Origin: Saccoglossus kowalevskii
Taxonomy: Eukaryota; Hemichordata; Enteropneusta; Harrimaniidae
DNA: 57,200 nt
Assembly (NCBI RefSeq): GCF_000003605.2
Contig: NW_003147771.1
Location: 184,421 to 241,620, forward strand
Direction of reading: 5' to 3'
Shown here: piece by piece, positions 23,088 through 34,543 of the stretch
Numbering within the stretch: position 1 is the first letter of the stretch
Layout: every line of letters begins with the position of its first letter
Notes under the pieces: generated by a model
Seen by the model: only the letters and a program-made list of their open reading frames with translations
Databases searched by the model: none
Told to the model about the DNA's origin: nothing
Position numbers and translations under genes: made by a program

Positions 23088-26000
23088 CTGCAAATAAATA
23101 AAAAATAACGTGTTTATTTGGAATACGTTTAAAGGGCGGTGGTCGTCGCGCCACGTATGCGCGAGATATGACTACAAACTGAGACGTTACCAAGCTTTAA
23201 TCAGGTACTTTTTAAGTGATTGTTAGGTATCGAAGGAGTCACAGGCGATAATTATGTATGTTGCGACCAGGACAAAACTCGTACTCATTGGAAGAACGCA
23301 TTGGATTGTGGGAAAATCAATATTTATTAAGGCAAATGCCGCACATGCGCGGCGCGACGACTGCCGCCTTTTAAATAATTTAGTTTTTGTTTAGTATGAT
23401 ATATTGTAAAATAAAATAAAGGTCGTTTTAGAAGCGTTAAATTACCTGTGCGTATGAGTAAATCTGGTACGCGTGCGCATTTACGTTTCACATTATTTCA
23501 TCGAACGAATAATGTTAAGTTTGCTGTGAAAAACAAATAATTTAAAACTCGTGTGTGTCTATGGGTTTTGTGCATTTTTAACTTTGTTAAATATTATTTT
23601 TCAAAATTGGATTTAGAAAGCCATAACAGCAAAGAATGATTAAATCCAATTGTTGTCATCAGTACAATATTTATTCGAGATCGGGACGCTGAAATCTACA
23701 CAATAAATGAATGCACAGAGCCCAAAATACATGCACAAGTGTTTATACAATAACTCAATCCACAGTGCTCTTACTAAGATCTATTTTTAAATTAACTTAC
23801 TAATGAATACTCATCCCATTTAAAAAAAAAAAAAAAAAACGCTGTCTCGATAGGGAGCAAGAGAGATCTACGCTCCTCTCCTCTCGCTTCGCTTCGAATC
23901 ACTTCGTCTCGCTTCGCTGCATCACGTTGTTTTGTTTCGCACCGTTTTTTCGTTTTGTTTCCTCATTGTTCCGCCCACTGTGAAGCCAATTTACTCATAC
24001 GTGGGCGAATATGCGTATGAATACAACTACACATTATACATTAGTTTATGACATCTATCCGTCATCTACTTGTCCATTTAGCCGCACATCTAGATAATTT
24101 ACATGTCAAATTTCTGGTCGAGAAAATAGCACTAAACTTGTATATACCTGTTTCTATGGATACACAGGACGCCAATTGTCACGAGTATAATGGTGATCAT
24201 TACAGGTATACCGATAGCAATAATGGCGACCATAACACCTGCAAATAACAAATACAATAACATTGGAAATTACGATCAGAATATGCAAGGCGAATTACAA
24301 ATACTTCTATAGTACATGAATATTGCATAATTGTATGATTTCACTTCAGAAGAAAACCTCATACAAAAACGAATGTGAAAATACATGTAGTTTTCGACTA
24401 TTAGCTCAACAAATCCGACTAAATAAATTTGAACTGAATATGTCTATTGTTGCGTTGTTTACTTGGCAGCAACGTACTATATTCAATAGACCGAATACAA
24501 GTTGATTATTCTTAAAAACAGATGTAGTCTATAAAAGCGTGTTAGAACGTTACACAATTGTTTACATAAATCCACGCATGAAAAGTCGGCAATTCCAAGA
24601 ATGAGATTAATGTACATATAGCGAATTAACCCTACGATAACGACTTAAAATAGATTATTCATGGACATAATAATTCCATGTTGCTAGAAAACACTGTTCT
24701 TTCCGTTTTCGACATATTGGAATTCGTTTGTTTTTATGGAGGGAAATATGTATTTTTACCAAGTAAAATTGTAAAATATTTATTAAAGTTATTGTTAATG
24801 ATGCAATATGGACGAGAAATTGAAATTTTAATCACAGTCGTTTGATATTACATGCTATAGAGGAGATTGTAATGTGATTTATTAGAGTCTAAAAGCATAA
24901 CTCTTGTAACGCACTAAATAATATTCGTTCAGTGAAACAACAAAACACGCTATTACAGTTTGTTATTATTATACGTACAGGCAAAATCAATGTAAATTCA
25001 TTCAGCTGCTTTCAGTCAAGACAAATGAAAAGCAAAAATATCGATAATAACAAAGTTTTAACTGTTTTGTTTTAATAATCACGTGTAATCATAAGAATTA
25101 TTATTGGTGTGCATACGAAATACATTTCGTTATGAAATATTCTCAATATATTTATTTTCAAAATTAGTTGTTTTCAGTTGTGTTTTTTCAAGGAAAAAAG
25201 AATTTCAAAATGTTGAAAATGTAAACATACCATGTGACATATTGCTACCAGTAGTGGTATCAGATATTAATAATTTACTTGTACTATTAGCAGGTCTGCT
25301 AGTTATATCAGATACAGTGATCAGCTCAGTCCTGTCTTCATGTGTTGACGTTGAAACCACTTCTAAGATCAACAGATACAAGAAACAGTGAATTCACTGG
25401 CATTTGCAAAACGTTTAAGCTATCATGTCCATCATTCATCTATCAGTGATTCAGACATATTTAATTGAATAGTGTGTATATTATTACTAATGCAGCAAAC
25501 CTTGGCAGCTGTCAACTCGTGGCACCTACATATCGAATATATTTACGTAGTCATGCTTGTGGTTTTCGAGAAGATTATCTCACCCTGTGTCACTGTGTCG
25601 GATTTGGAAGTTGCAATGGTAGTGGTTGTCTCTATTTATAACCGACGAGGAGCTACACATTATTATTGATTTTGTCTCCTCATAATATATAGATGTTTTT
25701 TTAAAAATAAGTTCTTCTCTTTTGTTGACACACATAGGTACTCTTTGTACAAACGGCTTAATTATAACCTTAAATGTTTGAGCGTTTATATGTAATTCCA
25801 AACATATTTGAATAATAATTTTATAATACATGTTTAACAAGGCACATTAAGATAATATCATTATACAATATACCTTGACATTTGTCCTGTATCGAGTCCA
25901 CCGGCATCCATTCACCATCCTCTGCACATATGAACTGATCGGTCACTACACTGTCACCACATAGTTGTGTTATATTCACCACATCACCTTCATAGTAGAC

Positions 26001-29000
26001 ATCATGTTGTGGGAGTACTTCTCCTACGTCAGATGCATTGCATTTAGACACAGCTGTAGGAAGACATAAAGACAAGATGATTTCATGCCAAACATCACGA
26101 ACATCGAGTTGACCCCAACGTATATTGAAACACTTTCTACCTTCTACGGCATTGGATCACGAAATCTGAAATGTCATATTCACCAACAATGTACACAATG
26201 TAATGATGTTGCTGAAGACATGAATTATATATCTTGACTTAACAGTTTGGAAGACAGAAGTCTATGGCGGATCTCAAAGTCGCCATATCCAGTGCAAGCT
26301 CTGGCATATCGAATAAGCAACATATGCAAGAAAAAGAGTGATATTACTACCAAAATAGGGAAAATTGATATTGGTAACATTGCTTTTGTCATACTGTCTA
26401 GTAGGAAGGGTACTCTTAAAGTCAAATTTAAGAAGGACATCAATGTATGAGTCAGAAGAACTTTATTCTGTGCTTTTTTATTTTCAGTTCAGGTGGATAT
26501 ATCATAGAAATTATTCATGCAAAAAATGTTGGTAGATAGTACATCAATAAATCTGAAGGCGAAATTGTATGATGTTGCCTTCCTGTGTATTTTTACAACA
26601 AGCAGCCTATCGGCTGAGATAGCTCCGCTGTTAGCAATGCACATTTCAATTAAAGAACTGAAGACATCATTAGAAAATGAACAATATGAATAGTATCAAA
26701 GCAATCGGACTTACAGTTTTTAACAAGAAGTCGAAAATATCACTTTTTACCAAAAATTACAAAAATATTCACCAAAATAAATAGAGAATTGAAGATATCA
26801 TCACAAAACAAACAAATCTGAGAGAGGTCCACATGTAGTACCTATATATGTAATATCAAAGCAATCGGACTTACAGTTTTCAACAAGAAGTTGAAAATAT
26901 CACTTTTTACCAAAAATNNNNNNNNNNNNNNNNNNNNNNNNNNNNNNNNNNNNNNNNNNNNNNNNNNAAAATGAACAAATCTGAGAAAGGTCTACATGTA
27001 GTATCTATATATGTAATATCAAAGCAATTGAACTATTGGTTTTTAACAAGAAGTCGAAAATATCACTTTTTACGAAAAATTACAAAAATATTTACCAAAA
27101 TTAGAGAATTGAAAATATCATCACAAAATGAACAAATCTGAGAGAGGTCCACATGTAGTACCTATATATGTAATATCAAAGCAATCGGACTTGCGGTTTT
27201 TAACAAGAAGTCGAAAATATCACTTTTTACCAAAAATGACAAAAATATTCACCAAAATTAGAGAATTGAAAATATCATCACAAAATGAATAAATCTGAGA
27301 GAGGTCCACATGTAGTACCTATATATGTAATATCAAAGCAATAGGACTTGTGGTTTTTAACAAGAAGTTGAAAATATCACTTTTTACCAAAAATGACAAA
27401 AATATTCACCAAAATTAGAGAATTGAAGATATCATCACGAAATAAACAAATCTGAGAGAGGTCCACATGTAGTACCTATATATGTAGTATCAAATCAATT
27501 GGACTTGCGTCTTTTAACAAGAAGTCGAAAATATCACTTTTTACCAAAAATGACAAAAATATTCACCAAAATTAGAGAATTGAAGATATCAACATGAAAT
27601 GAACAAACCTAAGAGAGGTCTACCCAAGGTACATATACACCAAGTATCAAAGCATTCAGTCTTGTAGTTTTCAAGAAGAAGTCGAAAAAGTAAAACATTG
27701 ACACGGACGACGGACGACGGACGACGACGACGGACGACGACGGACAATCACTCATATGATAAGCTCCGCTCGACAAAGTCGACAGCGGAGCTAAAAAAAA
27801 AAGGTTCTAAAGAAATATTGTTTATAAATACCTCTCACTCCTAATATTTTTCACAATTTAATGCGAACAGCTAATGATTATAACTATACCCAATTTGAGT
27901 CATCCGGAGCCCCACGTATATACAAATGTTCTGACGTACCTTTGAATTGTATAACAAATCCGTTACTTGTATCGTATTCATTACTAGAGCCAGCCCATTC
28001 ATTAACGTATAAACGGTTTTGAAGCGTAACAGCGATTTCTTCTGACAATGAGAACCATTCATTGAAGTAGAGTACAGTTATTGTAGTTGGTGTTATAACT
28101 ATGCTATCTAAAATTTCTAAAACATTTTTATATGGTATCAGATTAATTTTTAGAAATGTTAATTTCACAGCGTTTCCACGTGACACTGTTACTGTCCATT
28201 CACATTTCACATTGTCATCGTAACCGCCAGGGAATCCGGGAGACACAATGTAACCTTCATCTGATTTATAATGACCTCCACATTTACCCATCCATGCTGT
28301 AAAATATATACAAGATTGTTCTTATAAAATAATGACTAAAGATACAAAAGCTGGAACTAAACAGACCGTCAAATTTACTTCACGTTTTGTTTTTTTACAT
28401 TAGATGACACAGGAAACAAATTTCCATGAAGCGATTTAAAAAAAAACAACGACATATTTTACTTACTAGAATATACGGATACAGCCTGATTATCTCCACC
28501 ACACACGTGATCCTTATCACCCATACATGAACTTTGACATTCCATATTAGGTAGTAATGTAAGATCATTTACATAGTCGTCTATTCTACAAATACATTCA
28601 TTTCCTCTCGTCAGACCAGCATATTGATAGTGACGGCAGAGCTTTATACATTCTTGAATATTAACCCAGCAATCACTGTCATTCGATAGATAGTTGGTGC
28701 AATGTTCTCTAGTGAAAATATCAGTATCTGGTGCCAAGCATATTGAATAGTGACATCTTATTATGTACTCGTCTTCTTCAAATAAATTTGAATCATAACA
28801 ACCAACATATCCGGGAACTGAAATGCAGAATAAATACAATAATGGTTACATAAACGTTTTGTAGAACAGTGAATATAACTAAACACCAAGCAAATGCCAG
28901 ACAAGTTTACTTCTCATCAAGTGAGAAATTGAATTAAATAATGGTTATAGTGTAGGGAAAACATTGAATGATGACATCATATTGGAGCTCGTCATCTTCA

Positions 29001-32000
29001 ATGAAATCTGATTCATAACAAGCGACGTATCCAGACACTGAAAGGACTTAAGTGGACGAGTCATACCAGCTTGACTGTCGCTTGAATTGTCATTGTATTA
29101 TAAGATAGCAGTAAAAGTTAAATGTTAAAAACGTTAAATGTAATATTTCACTTACCAAAACTAATACACCAAATTTTAAATTCGATATATTTAGTAAAAT
29201 AAACTGAATAAATGCTGTAGTTTATACTAAGTATAAAAAAGTGAAACAATTCTCACATTTCTGACTTGTTTACTCATTAGAACATTCACTGGGATGTACA
29301 TACATTGATTTGACAAACATATAAAATGCACTGGCTTATGCTCTTATTATATCATAAGTTTCGACCCTATAACATATAATGTAATCTGTCGGACTTTGTC
29401 AGCTACAGGCTCTGTCGCACTGGTTAGTTTATGCATATACCCTACGGTCGACATATATATATATATATATATATATATTGTGTCATTTCATATTGCAACA
29501 TTAACGACTGTCATAATTGGCACATATATGTGGATATGTGAACACAATAGCAAGTCTCATTTTCGCTTCTACCACTGCAAGAATACATCCAAATACATTT
29601 GTATATGAACCCATCTCCAAAGCTAGTAATTGCGACGAATATTTGTGATTTGCGAATTAAAAATGTCGCAATGCATCTTTCATTTAATTATAGTGCTACC
29701 TACAGTTGCATCTCACACCAACGATGTTGTTTCCATGGTTACAGTTTGCTTCATCTAGCATCAACGTATAAGAACAACTAAGAAGACTACTTTCATTTCC
29801 TTGACAGTGAAACTTGTATTGCAAGAATGACAACGATGTTTCATTAGGTGCATGAGGTATCGCCCAATAGACAGCGTTCATTGCACCAGTAGGGAATCCT
29901 GCAAAGATAAACAATATGCCAGATAAGAAAACAAAACAAGAAAATATTTTTAGTACACACTGTCAGAATATAACCATAGATCGAATCAGATATGTAATAT
30001 ATGGATATAATATTCATTGAACGAGTAAGGTGATATTCGATAAAACAAACTATAAAACAAATGATTATTACAAAATTATTACAAAGGTTTAATAAATCTT
30101 ATACTGTAGAGTAACGAATGTTCTGTTTATCACATATAACCGTTTCACAGCCTGTAAAGACTAACAAATAACATGGTGATCCTATTTTATATACAATATA
30201 CAAGACATCGTAGAACGCCCTGGCTTGTTTGTTAATGGTTACTGTTAATGTACTTTATTGTGATTAAGAAATATATTTTACGGTTTCGGAGATGTATAAC
30301 TAATTTTGGAGCCAACTCAAACTTTGACCATTTCACAAAAATAGCCATTAGACATCATGGGCAAAGCATGGTGTGCGGAGAATTTGAAATTGACCTGACA
30401 TCTGAAACTACCTAAAATATTTGAATTAATATAATTCCTAATAACAAAGAAAATGTTATCGGATTATTTTAATTAATATAATTGATCGGCAATCGCCCCC
30501 TCTAAAAAAATGTTGGGAGGGCGTCGCCCCCGAAAATCCAACTGAATCCCTTTGTGTCGGCAAAATTTGCCTTCCAAAATGCAGGAAGTAGCGTTTCAGA
30601 ATTGTTAAGGGGGTTCATGCCCGGACCCCCTAGTAATGTCGCAGACCCCCCCCCCATGCAAAATTTTGTGCCGCCGCCTCTGATTATAGAGATACAGACT
30701 ATAGTTATTACTCTGAACTGTCATAATGTATAGGATAAATATACACATGAGCGTATATCATAAGAGCGGGGCTATTGGGTTGTGAATTTAATATAGTGCA
30801 TATCTACCAAGTTGTCTGCAAGCCACATCTGCATTCTGCATATACCAGGCATCATCACAAAGTGTGTTCCAACTCCCATTAACGGAAAGCTGTAGCTGTC
30901 CTTCGAAAGGATTATCACCACCGACAAGTTGAAGTTTATGTTCACGGTCTAGCGCTGTAGAATGAAGAAAGATAAAAAAGTCGTCAAGGGTTCAGTCCAG
31001 CAGATAAAAACACAAAAAGAACAACATTGTACGCTTTTAGATAGAAACATATAATTTGGTACACATGTTCTACTCGCGGAGATCATTTTCTAATATAGTG
31101 TAGATAGGTTAGCGCCCTCTAACACTAGCTCATTTTATTCTTTCTAGACCTATCCTTATTGTGCACTTTGGGGTATAAGTTTGAATTTTGGTACACATGT
31201 TCTACTCGAGGTGGAGACACTTTTCTGATATAGTGCGACTATTTATCGCCCTCTAGCGACCACTAGCGCCCTCTAGACTTATAGATATTGTGCAATTTGG
31301 GTTACAATGTAAGGACTGTTGTACACATAATCTACATTCGATGAGCCGATTAATATGTCACATAGTGCCAACCTACTAGCTCCTTATATCGGTTACTTGT
31401 GCTATCTATTTTTGAGGGTAGAAGAATGAACTTTGACACGCATGCTATACTCAAATAGGTAATCATTCTGACATAGTGCCAAATGATTAGCGCCCACTAG
31501 CGACCAATATAACGCCTTGAATTATTGTCTGGTTTAATTCTGCTTGCTATAATGTATTATTTATGATCATAACTCAAAACCAATGCAATAAGACACGGTA
31601 CAAAATACACGACTTTACATATTGTGATAATGTCACTTCATGTTCATGTAATAAATACAGTAATATATTCTAATGATATACTTTAAAACATATTGAAATA
31701 GCTACATATCATTTTAGCGAATTTGACTCCATGCATGAATTAACTGAATCTTAATTTAGCTAAAATGCCATCAATCTCATTGTGAGAATAAACTTTATTT
31801 AAAATTAGCGACATCTTGAATTAGCGAAATTACAGGTTAGCTACATTGGCTAAAATGACATGCTAGCTAAAAAAACGTGTTTTACAATATTTATGTATAG
31901 ATACACATATATTGTTCTATCTCAGAAAGAACAAACAATTCTGATTATCATTAGTACACCATGGCGATGTTGCTCTGTGTAGTATAATATAATATAATAC

Positions 32001-34543
32001 AGTGTAATGAACAACAGAACTGCCATCAACAATGTGACCGTGTAGTAGTGACGTAATCATCGAATAAATAATTATAACAGTAATTATAACATCGTGATTA
32101 ATTCAAACAGTATTGAAAATGGTGGTGTCAGCAATTCATCAGGTCAAATGATGTTATAGTGTGGTCGATGAATATAATTTTCCTAGAATACACGAATCGA
32201 GGGCGCTATTCGATTAGCATTATATGATATGTTAATTGGTTCTTCGAGTAGATTATGTGCGCCAAATTTCATGCTCTTTCCCATAGTGTAAGATGTTGAT
32301 TGATTGCCACTGTATGATATATTAATTCGTTCTTCGAGTAGGATATGTGCGCCAAATTTCATGCTTCTTTCCCATGATGTTGAAGTTGACTATTCAGGAA
32401 AAGTATAGAGGGCGCTAGTGACCACTAGAGGGCGCTAGTCGATTTGCACTGTATGATATATATTAATTGGTTCTTCGAGTAGGATGTGTGCGCCAAATTT
32501 CATGCTTCTTTCCCATGATGTTGATGTTGACTATTCGGGAAAAGAATAAAGGGCGCTTGTGGCCACTAGAGGACGCTAATCGATTGGCATTACTAGTATA
32601 TCATATAATAATCTGCTAATCATGTAGAATATGTTGAGCCAAATCTGCTGGTCTATACTCATCTACTAATCGATCACTTGTGGGTTTGATATAATACCAA
32701 GCGTTTGCAGGTAAACGTTTGACTCACAGTACTATGAGCTGAAAATGTGTCGTCGCTTTGTACAAACGCGGGTAAACACGGTCGTTGACGGCGCGCATCA
32801 TACATGGACCTCGAACGAGTCTGCATCGTTACAGACGTTTTCAAACACGATATCACGCACGCACCTTTTATAAGTTAACATGAGCTGATTACTTATTCGG
32901 TTTAAAGCGCGGGGGTCGTCGCGCTGCGCATGTTCGACATTTGTGTTGATAAATATTGATTTTCCCACAATCCTATGCGCTCTTCAAATGAAAATCACAA
33001 GTATGAGGTTTGACCTGGGCGCGACTTGCACTGATTACCGCCGGTGACTCCTTCGATATCTTCCAATCACGTGAAAATTACCCAATTAAAGCTTTGAAAC
33101 GTGTCAGTTCGTACTCGGTGATCTGCGCAACAGTTGAAGTCGCCATCTTTGTTTAAATGAGACCCATATATCGCGCACATGCGCAGCGCGACGACTACCG
33201 TTTCATTGAACTTGTATTCCATCTGTCTGTTCGTGTTTCTCGCAATTACATATTGTATATATACATTCCAGGTCACGTGTTCAAACGATATCCCATGGTT
33301 CAATACTTGTTTGGTAAATATAGCAGCCAGACACATTGTATGTTCTTTACTAGCCAAATCACCTTTTCAAAGGAGGTGACCTCTATGACCTATTGTCAGT
33401 GTCATTCCTTGCATTTGTATTCTATATTCATAGAAGGAAGTTGACTCAACCAAAATGTCTCTCCATCGTCGACCTAGCTACATCGTCTACCAGTCTACGG
33501 GAGTTTAACTACTACAATCAGAATATGTGTTATGGTGTTGCCAGAGAGTTTGATTAGCAAGCATATATAGTTATATGTCATCCAAATAAATGATTTTATT
33601 TAATTTTCATTTAATTTAACACGTCATAAAATTAATAAATTTAAACACTTAGATAACGACTTTCCGTTTTCGACAGAATTCTTTTGTTTTTTATGCTAAA
33701 AATACAGTACTAGTATTTTACCAACTTGAAGTAAATCATATTTATTAAAGTTATTGTTCTTACACGAGTTGTTGAACACACTACTCTGTAATATAGTTTG
33801 TTATATAAGAAAATGAAAAAAATGAAAATCATATAGACAATATAGACAAGTTAGCTTTATTCTGCAATATTATTGTGCATCGGTAATTTGAAAATTATCG
33901 TCGGTGTGCATAAGAAATACTATTCGTTATGAATATATTCTTAATATATTTCGAAATTTTCTCGTCAAAATCAGTTGTTTTTTGAAATGGTATTTAGAAA
34001 ACAGAAAATGTGTATTGTAGTGTTTGTTTTCTTATAACTGAATAGTAATTACGTGTTATAATGTTGTTTTAATGTAATACGTAAACTGTAATTATGTATT
34101 GATAACTGTAATGTCATCTCACTACCAAAGTAAACACAAGAAGCATCGTATATGGCTTACTTGTAACAACACGCAACATTTTCATCGGCACTAATACCAG
34201 ATATTGTATATAAACACGGTGTGTGACCTCAATGTACCCTTGGAACGTAACCATGACATTACGGTACAAATCCAACCTAATACTGAATTTATGGCTAATC
34301 CTTTGAGAAAACTACTCCATTGCAATTCATTGGCATTTCATATGATATGTAAATTTCACCAAATTTATTTCTGTAGTTAAAATCGTTCACCCCGTAGACT
34401 GGCAGTTCTAGTCCTTGTTGCAAACAACTATCCATAACTGTTTACCCATTCTTGACCTCACCTGAGAATACTGGGATCACGACAGTAAGAAACAACCACA
34501 GCAACAAACACACACCATTGGCGAGCCTCCTACCGTCACCCAT
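22352..34543 (-). CDS. Receptor gene B: SRCR-WSC-CUB-CCP transmembrane protein, 756 aa
   Basis: Nine coding exons on the minus strand: 34462..34543, 30808..30954, 29704..29898, 28467..28817, 27940..28296, 25874..26053, 25231..25362, 24148..24238 and 22352..23087. Joined they give 2271 nt, open to TAA. Order: signal peptide 1-27, SRCR (two exons), WSC, CUB, CCP/sushi, Ser/Thr stalk, one membrane segment, and a 245-residue tail with an ITIM-like motif and three PxYxVLE repeats. All extracellular introns are phase 1. Gene C is a close paralogue in the opposite direction, with exon lengths equal or nearly equal (195, 180 and 91 nt identical). Introns hold a pearl-like element (26620-27793) and a repeat field (31050-32650). 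The domain order suggests a surface receptor of innate-recognition or Kremen type; the ligand is unknown. All exons are intact, so I judge it functional. Confidence 0.87.
23129..23374. mobile_element. TTAA-flanked MITE, family 1b
   Basis: Ends ttaaagggcggtggtcgtcg and cgactgccgccttttaa. It shares 'gagacgttaccaagctttaa' with the copy at 13307. It lies in the last intron of gene B, just 5' of the tail exon. Confidence 0.75.
23821..23960. repeat. Poly(A) run and CTTCG-rich low-complexity tract
   Basis: A run of about 19 A is followed by repeated ctcgcttcgctt units. It lies in the last intron of gene B and has no coding content. Confidence 0.6.
24148..24238 (-). CDS. Gene B exon 8: transmembrane segment
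   Basis: Reads GVMVAIIAIGIPVMITIILV and on to TIGVLCIHRNR. 91 nt, phase 1 in and phase 2 out, the same length as gene C's exon. Confidence 0.9.
24239..25230. other. Gene B intron between TM and stalk exons
   Basis: AT-rich; no exon or distinct repeat recognised. A stretch around 24680-25170 resembles 33650-34000 (shared 'ccgttttcgaca', 'gtttgttat', 'ggtgtgcat', 'cgttatgaa'), which suggests an old segmental copy. Confidence 0.4.
25231..25362 (-). CDS. Gene B exon 7: Ser/Thr stalk
   Basis: Reads EVVSTSTHEDRTELITVSDI and on to SDTTTGSNMSH, a hydroxyl-rich juxtamembrane stalk with NxS/T sites. Phase 1 at both ends; donor GTATGT. Confidence 0.8.
25874..26053 (-). CDS. Gene B exon 6: CCP/sushi domain
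   Basis: Reads AVSKCNASDVGEVLPQHDVY, then YEGDVVNITQLCGD, FICAEDGEWMP and DKCQ. Four cysteines, a Y-x-x-G-D motif and a G-x-W before the last cysteine match a short CCP module. 180 nt, the same as in gene C. Confidence 0.82.
26620..27793. mobile_element. Pearl/Helentron-like non-autonomous element with 157-bp tandem core
   Basis: Bounded by a 12-bp inverted repeat, tagctccgctgt (26620-26631) and acagcggagcta (27782-27793). The core is about six copies of a 157-bp unit; the phrase aggtccacatgtagtacc recurs at 27145, 27302 and 27459. A GACGACGG microsatellite (27700-27745) and a terminal hairpin aagctccgctcgac...gtcgacagcggagct follow. This order is that of 'pearl' elements described in bivalves and of HINE/Helentron elements. 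It sits in the intron between gene B's CUB and CCP exons. Confidence 0.75.
26918..26967. other. Assembly gap (50 N)
   Basis: Fifty N within the 157-bp repeat array. Spacing of units across the gap (163 rather than 157) shows the gap is close to its true size, or hides whole units. Confidence 0.95.
27940..28296 (-). CDS. Gene B exon 5: CUB domain
   Basis: Reads GKCGGHYKSDEGYIVSPGFP, then GGYDDNVKCEWTVTV, and ends DTSNGFVIQFKG. Only the first cysteine pair is present. 357 nt, donor GTACGT, phase 1. Confidence 0.92.
28467..28817 (-). CDS. Gene B exon 4: WSC domain
   Basis: Reads PGYVGCYDSNLFEEDEY and on to CIKLCRHYQYAGLTRGNECI, CRIDDYVN, CQSSCMGDKDHVCGGDN, VSVYS. 351 nt. It is intact here but frameshifted in gene C. 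A partial copy of its 5' end lies upstream at 28961-29037. Confidence 0.92.
28961..29037 (-). pseudogene. Partial duplicate of gene B WSC exon
   Basis: After an intact acceptor TCCTTTCAG the minus strand reads VSGYVACYESDFIEDDELQY, close to the start of the real exon (VPGYVGCYDSNLFEEDEY). Homology then stops. It lies in the intron just 5' of the real WSC exon, so it is a leftover of an exon duplication. Confidence 0.8.
29452..29478. repeat. (TA)n microsatellite
   Basis: About 13 TA units; upstream of the SRCR-C exon on the other strand sense of gene B. Confidence 0.9.
29704..29898 (-). CDS. Gene B exon 3: C-terminal half of SRCR
   Basis: Reads GFPTGAMNAVYWAIPHAPNE and on to FHCQGNESSLLSC and CNHGNNIVGVRCN, the classical C-x-G-x-E-x-x-L-x-x-C and G-V-x-C signatures. 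195 nt, donor GTAGGT. Confidence 0.9.
29899..30807. other. Gene B intron inside SRCR
   Basis: A stretch at 30480-30690, with 'gggagggcgtcgcccccgaa' and a run of C before 'atgcaaaattttgtgccgcc', looks like an interspersed repeat. The part next to the SRCR-N exon (30690-30807) is clearly homologous to the start of the corresponding gene C intron (39425-39545), which shows the paralogues are recent. Confidence 0.55.
30808..30954 (-). CDS. Gene B exon 2: N-terminal half of SRCR
   Basis: Reads ALDREHKLQLVGGDNPFEGQ and on to SWNTLCDDAWYMQNADVACR, QLG. Acceptor TTCTACAG, donor GTAGAT, phase 1 at both ends. Confidence 0.9.
31050..32650. repeat. Field of GCGCCCTCTA repeats in both orientations
   Basis: Left half (31050-31520): repeated 'gtacacatgttctactcgag' and 'tagcgccctctag'. 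Right half (32200-32640): the complementary arrangement, with 'ggttcttcgagtag', 'gtgcgccaaatttcatgct' three times and 'gagggcgctagt'. Together they form a diverged inverted pair around about 31.85 kb. No protein is encoded. It lies in the first intron of gene B. Confidence 0.6.
32902..33205. mobile_element. TTAA-flanked MITE, family 1b, inverted copy
   Basis: Starts ttaaagcgcgggggtcgtcg. The interior is the reverse complement of the 13307 copy ('cgccatctttgttt', 'aattaaagctttg'). The far end, cgacgactaccgtttcattg, has decayed. It lies in the first intron of gene B. Confidence 0.7.
34462..34543 (-). CDS. Gene B exon 1: signal peptide
   Basis: ATG at 34541-34543; reads MGDGRRLANGVCLLLWLFLT and on to VVIPVFS. 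Donor GTGAGG, phase 1. A damaged copy lies at 37943-38027. Confidence 0.85.

Noticed and set aside
27700-27745. GACGACGG repeats considered as a CRISPR-like or coding repeat
   Set aside because: It is a simple microsatellite at the fixed place it occupies in pearl-type elements; the sequence is a eukaryotic intron.
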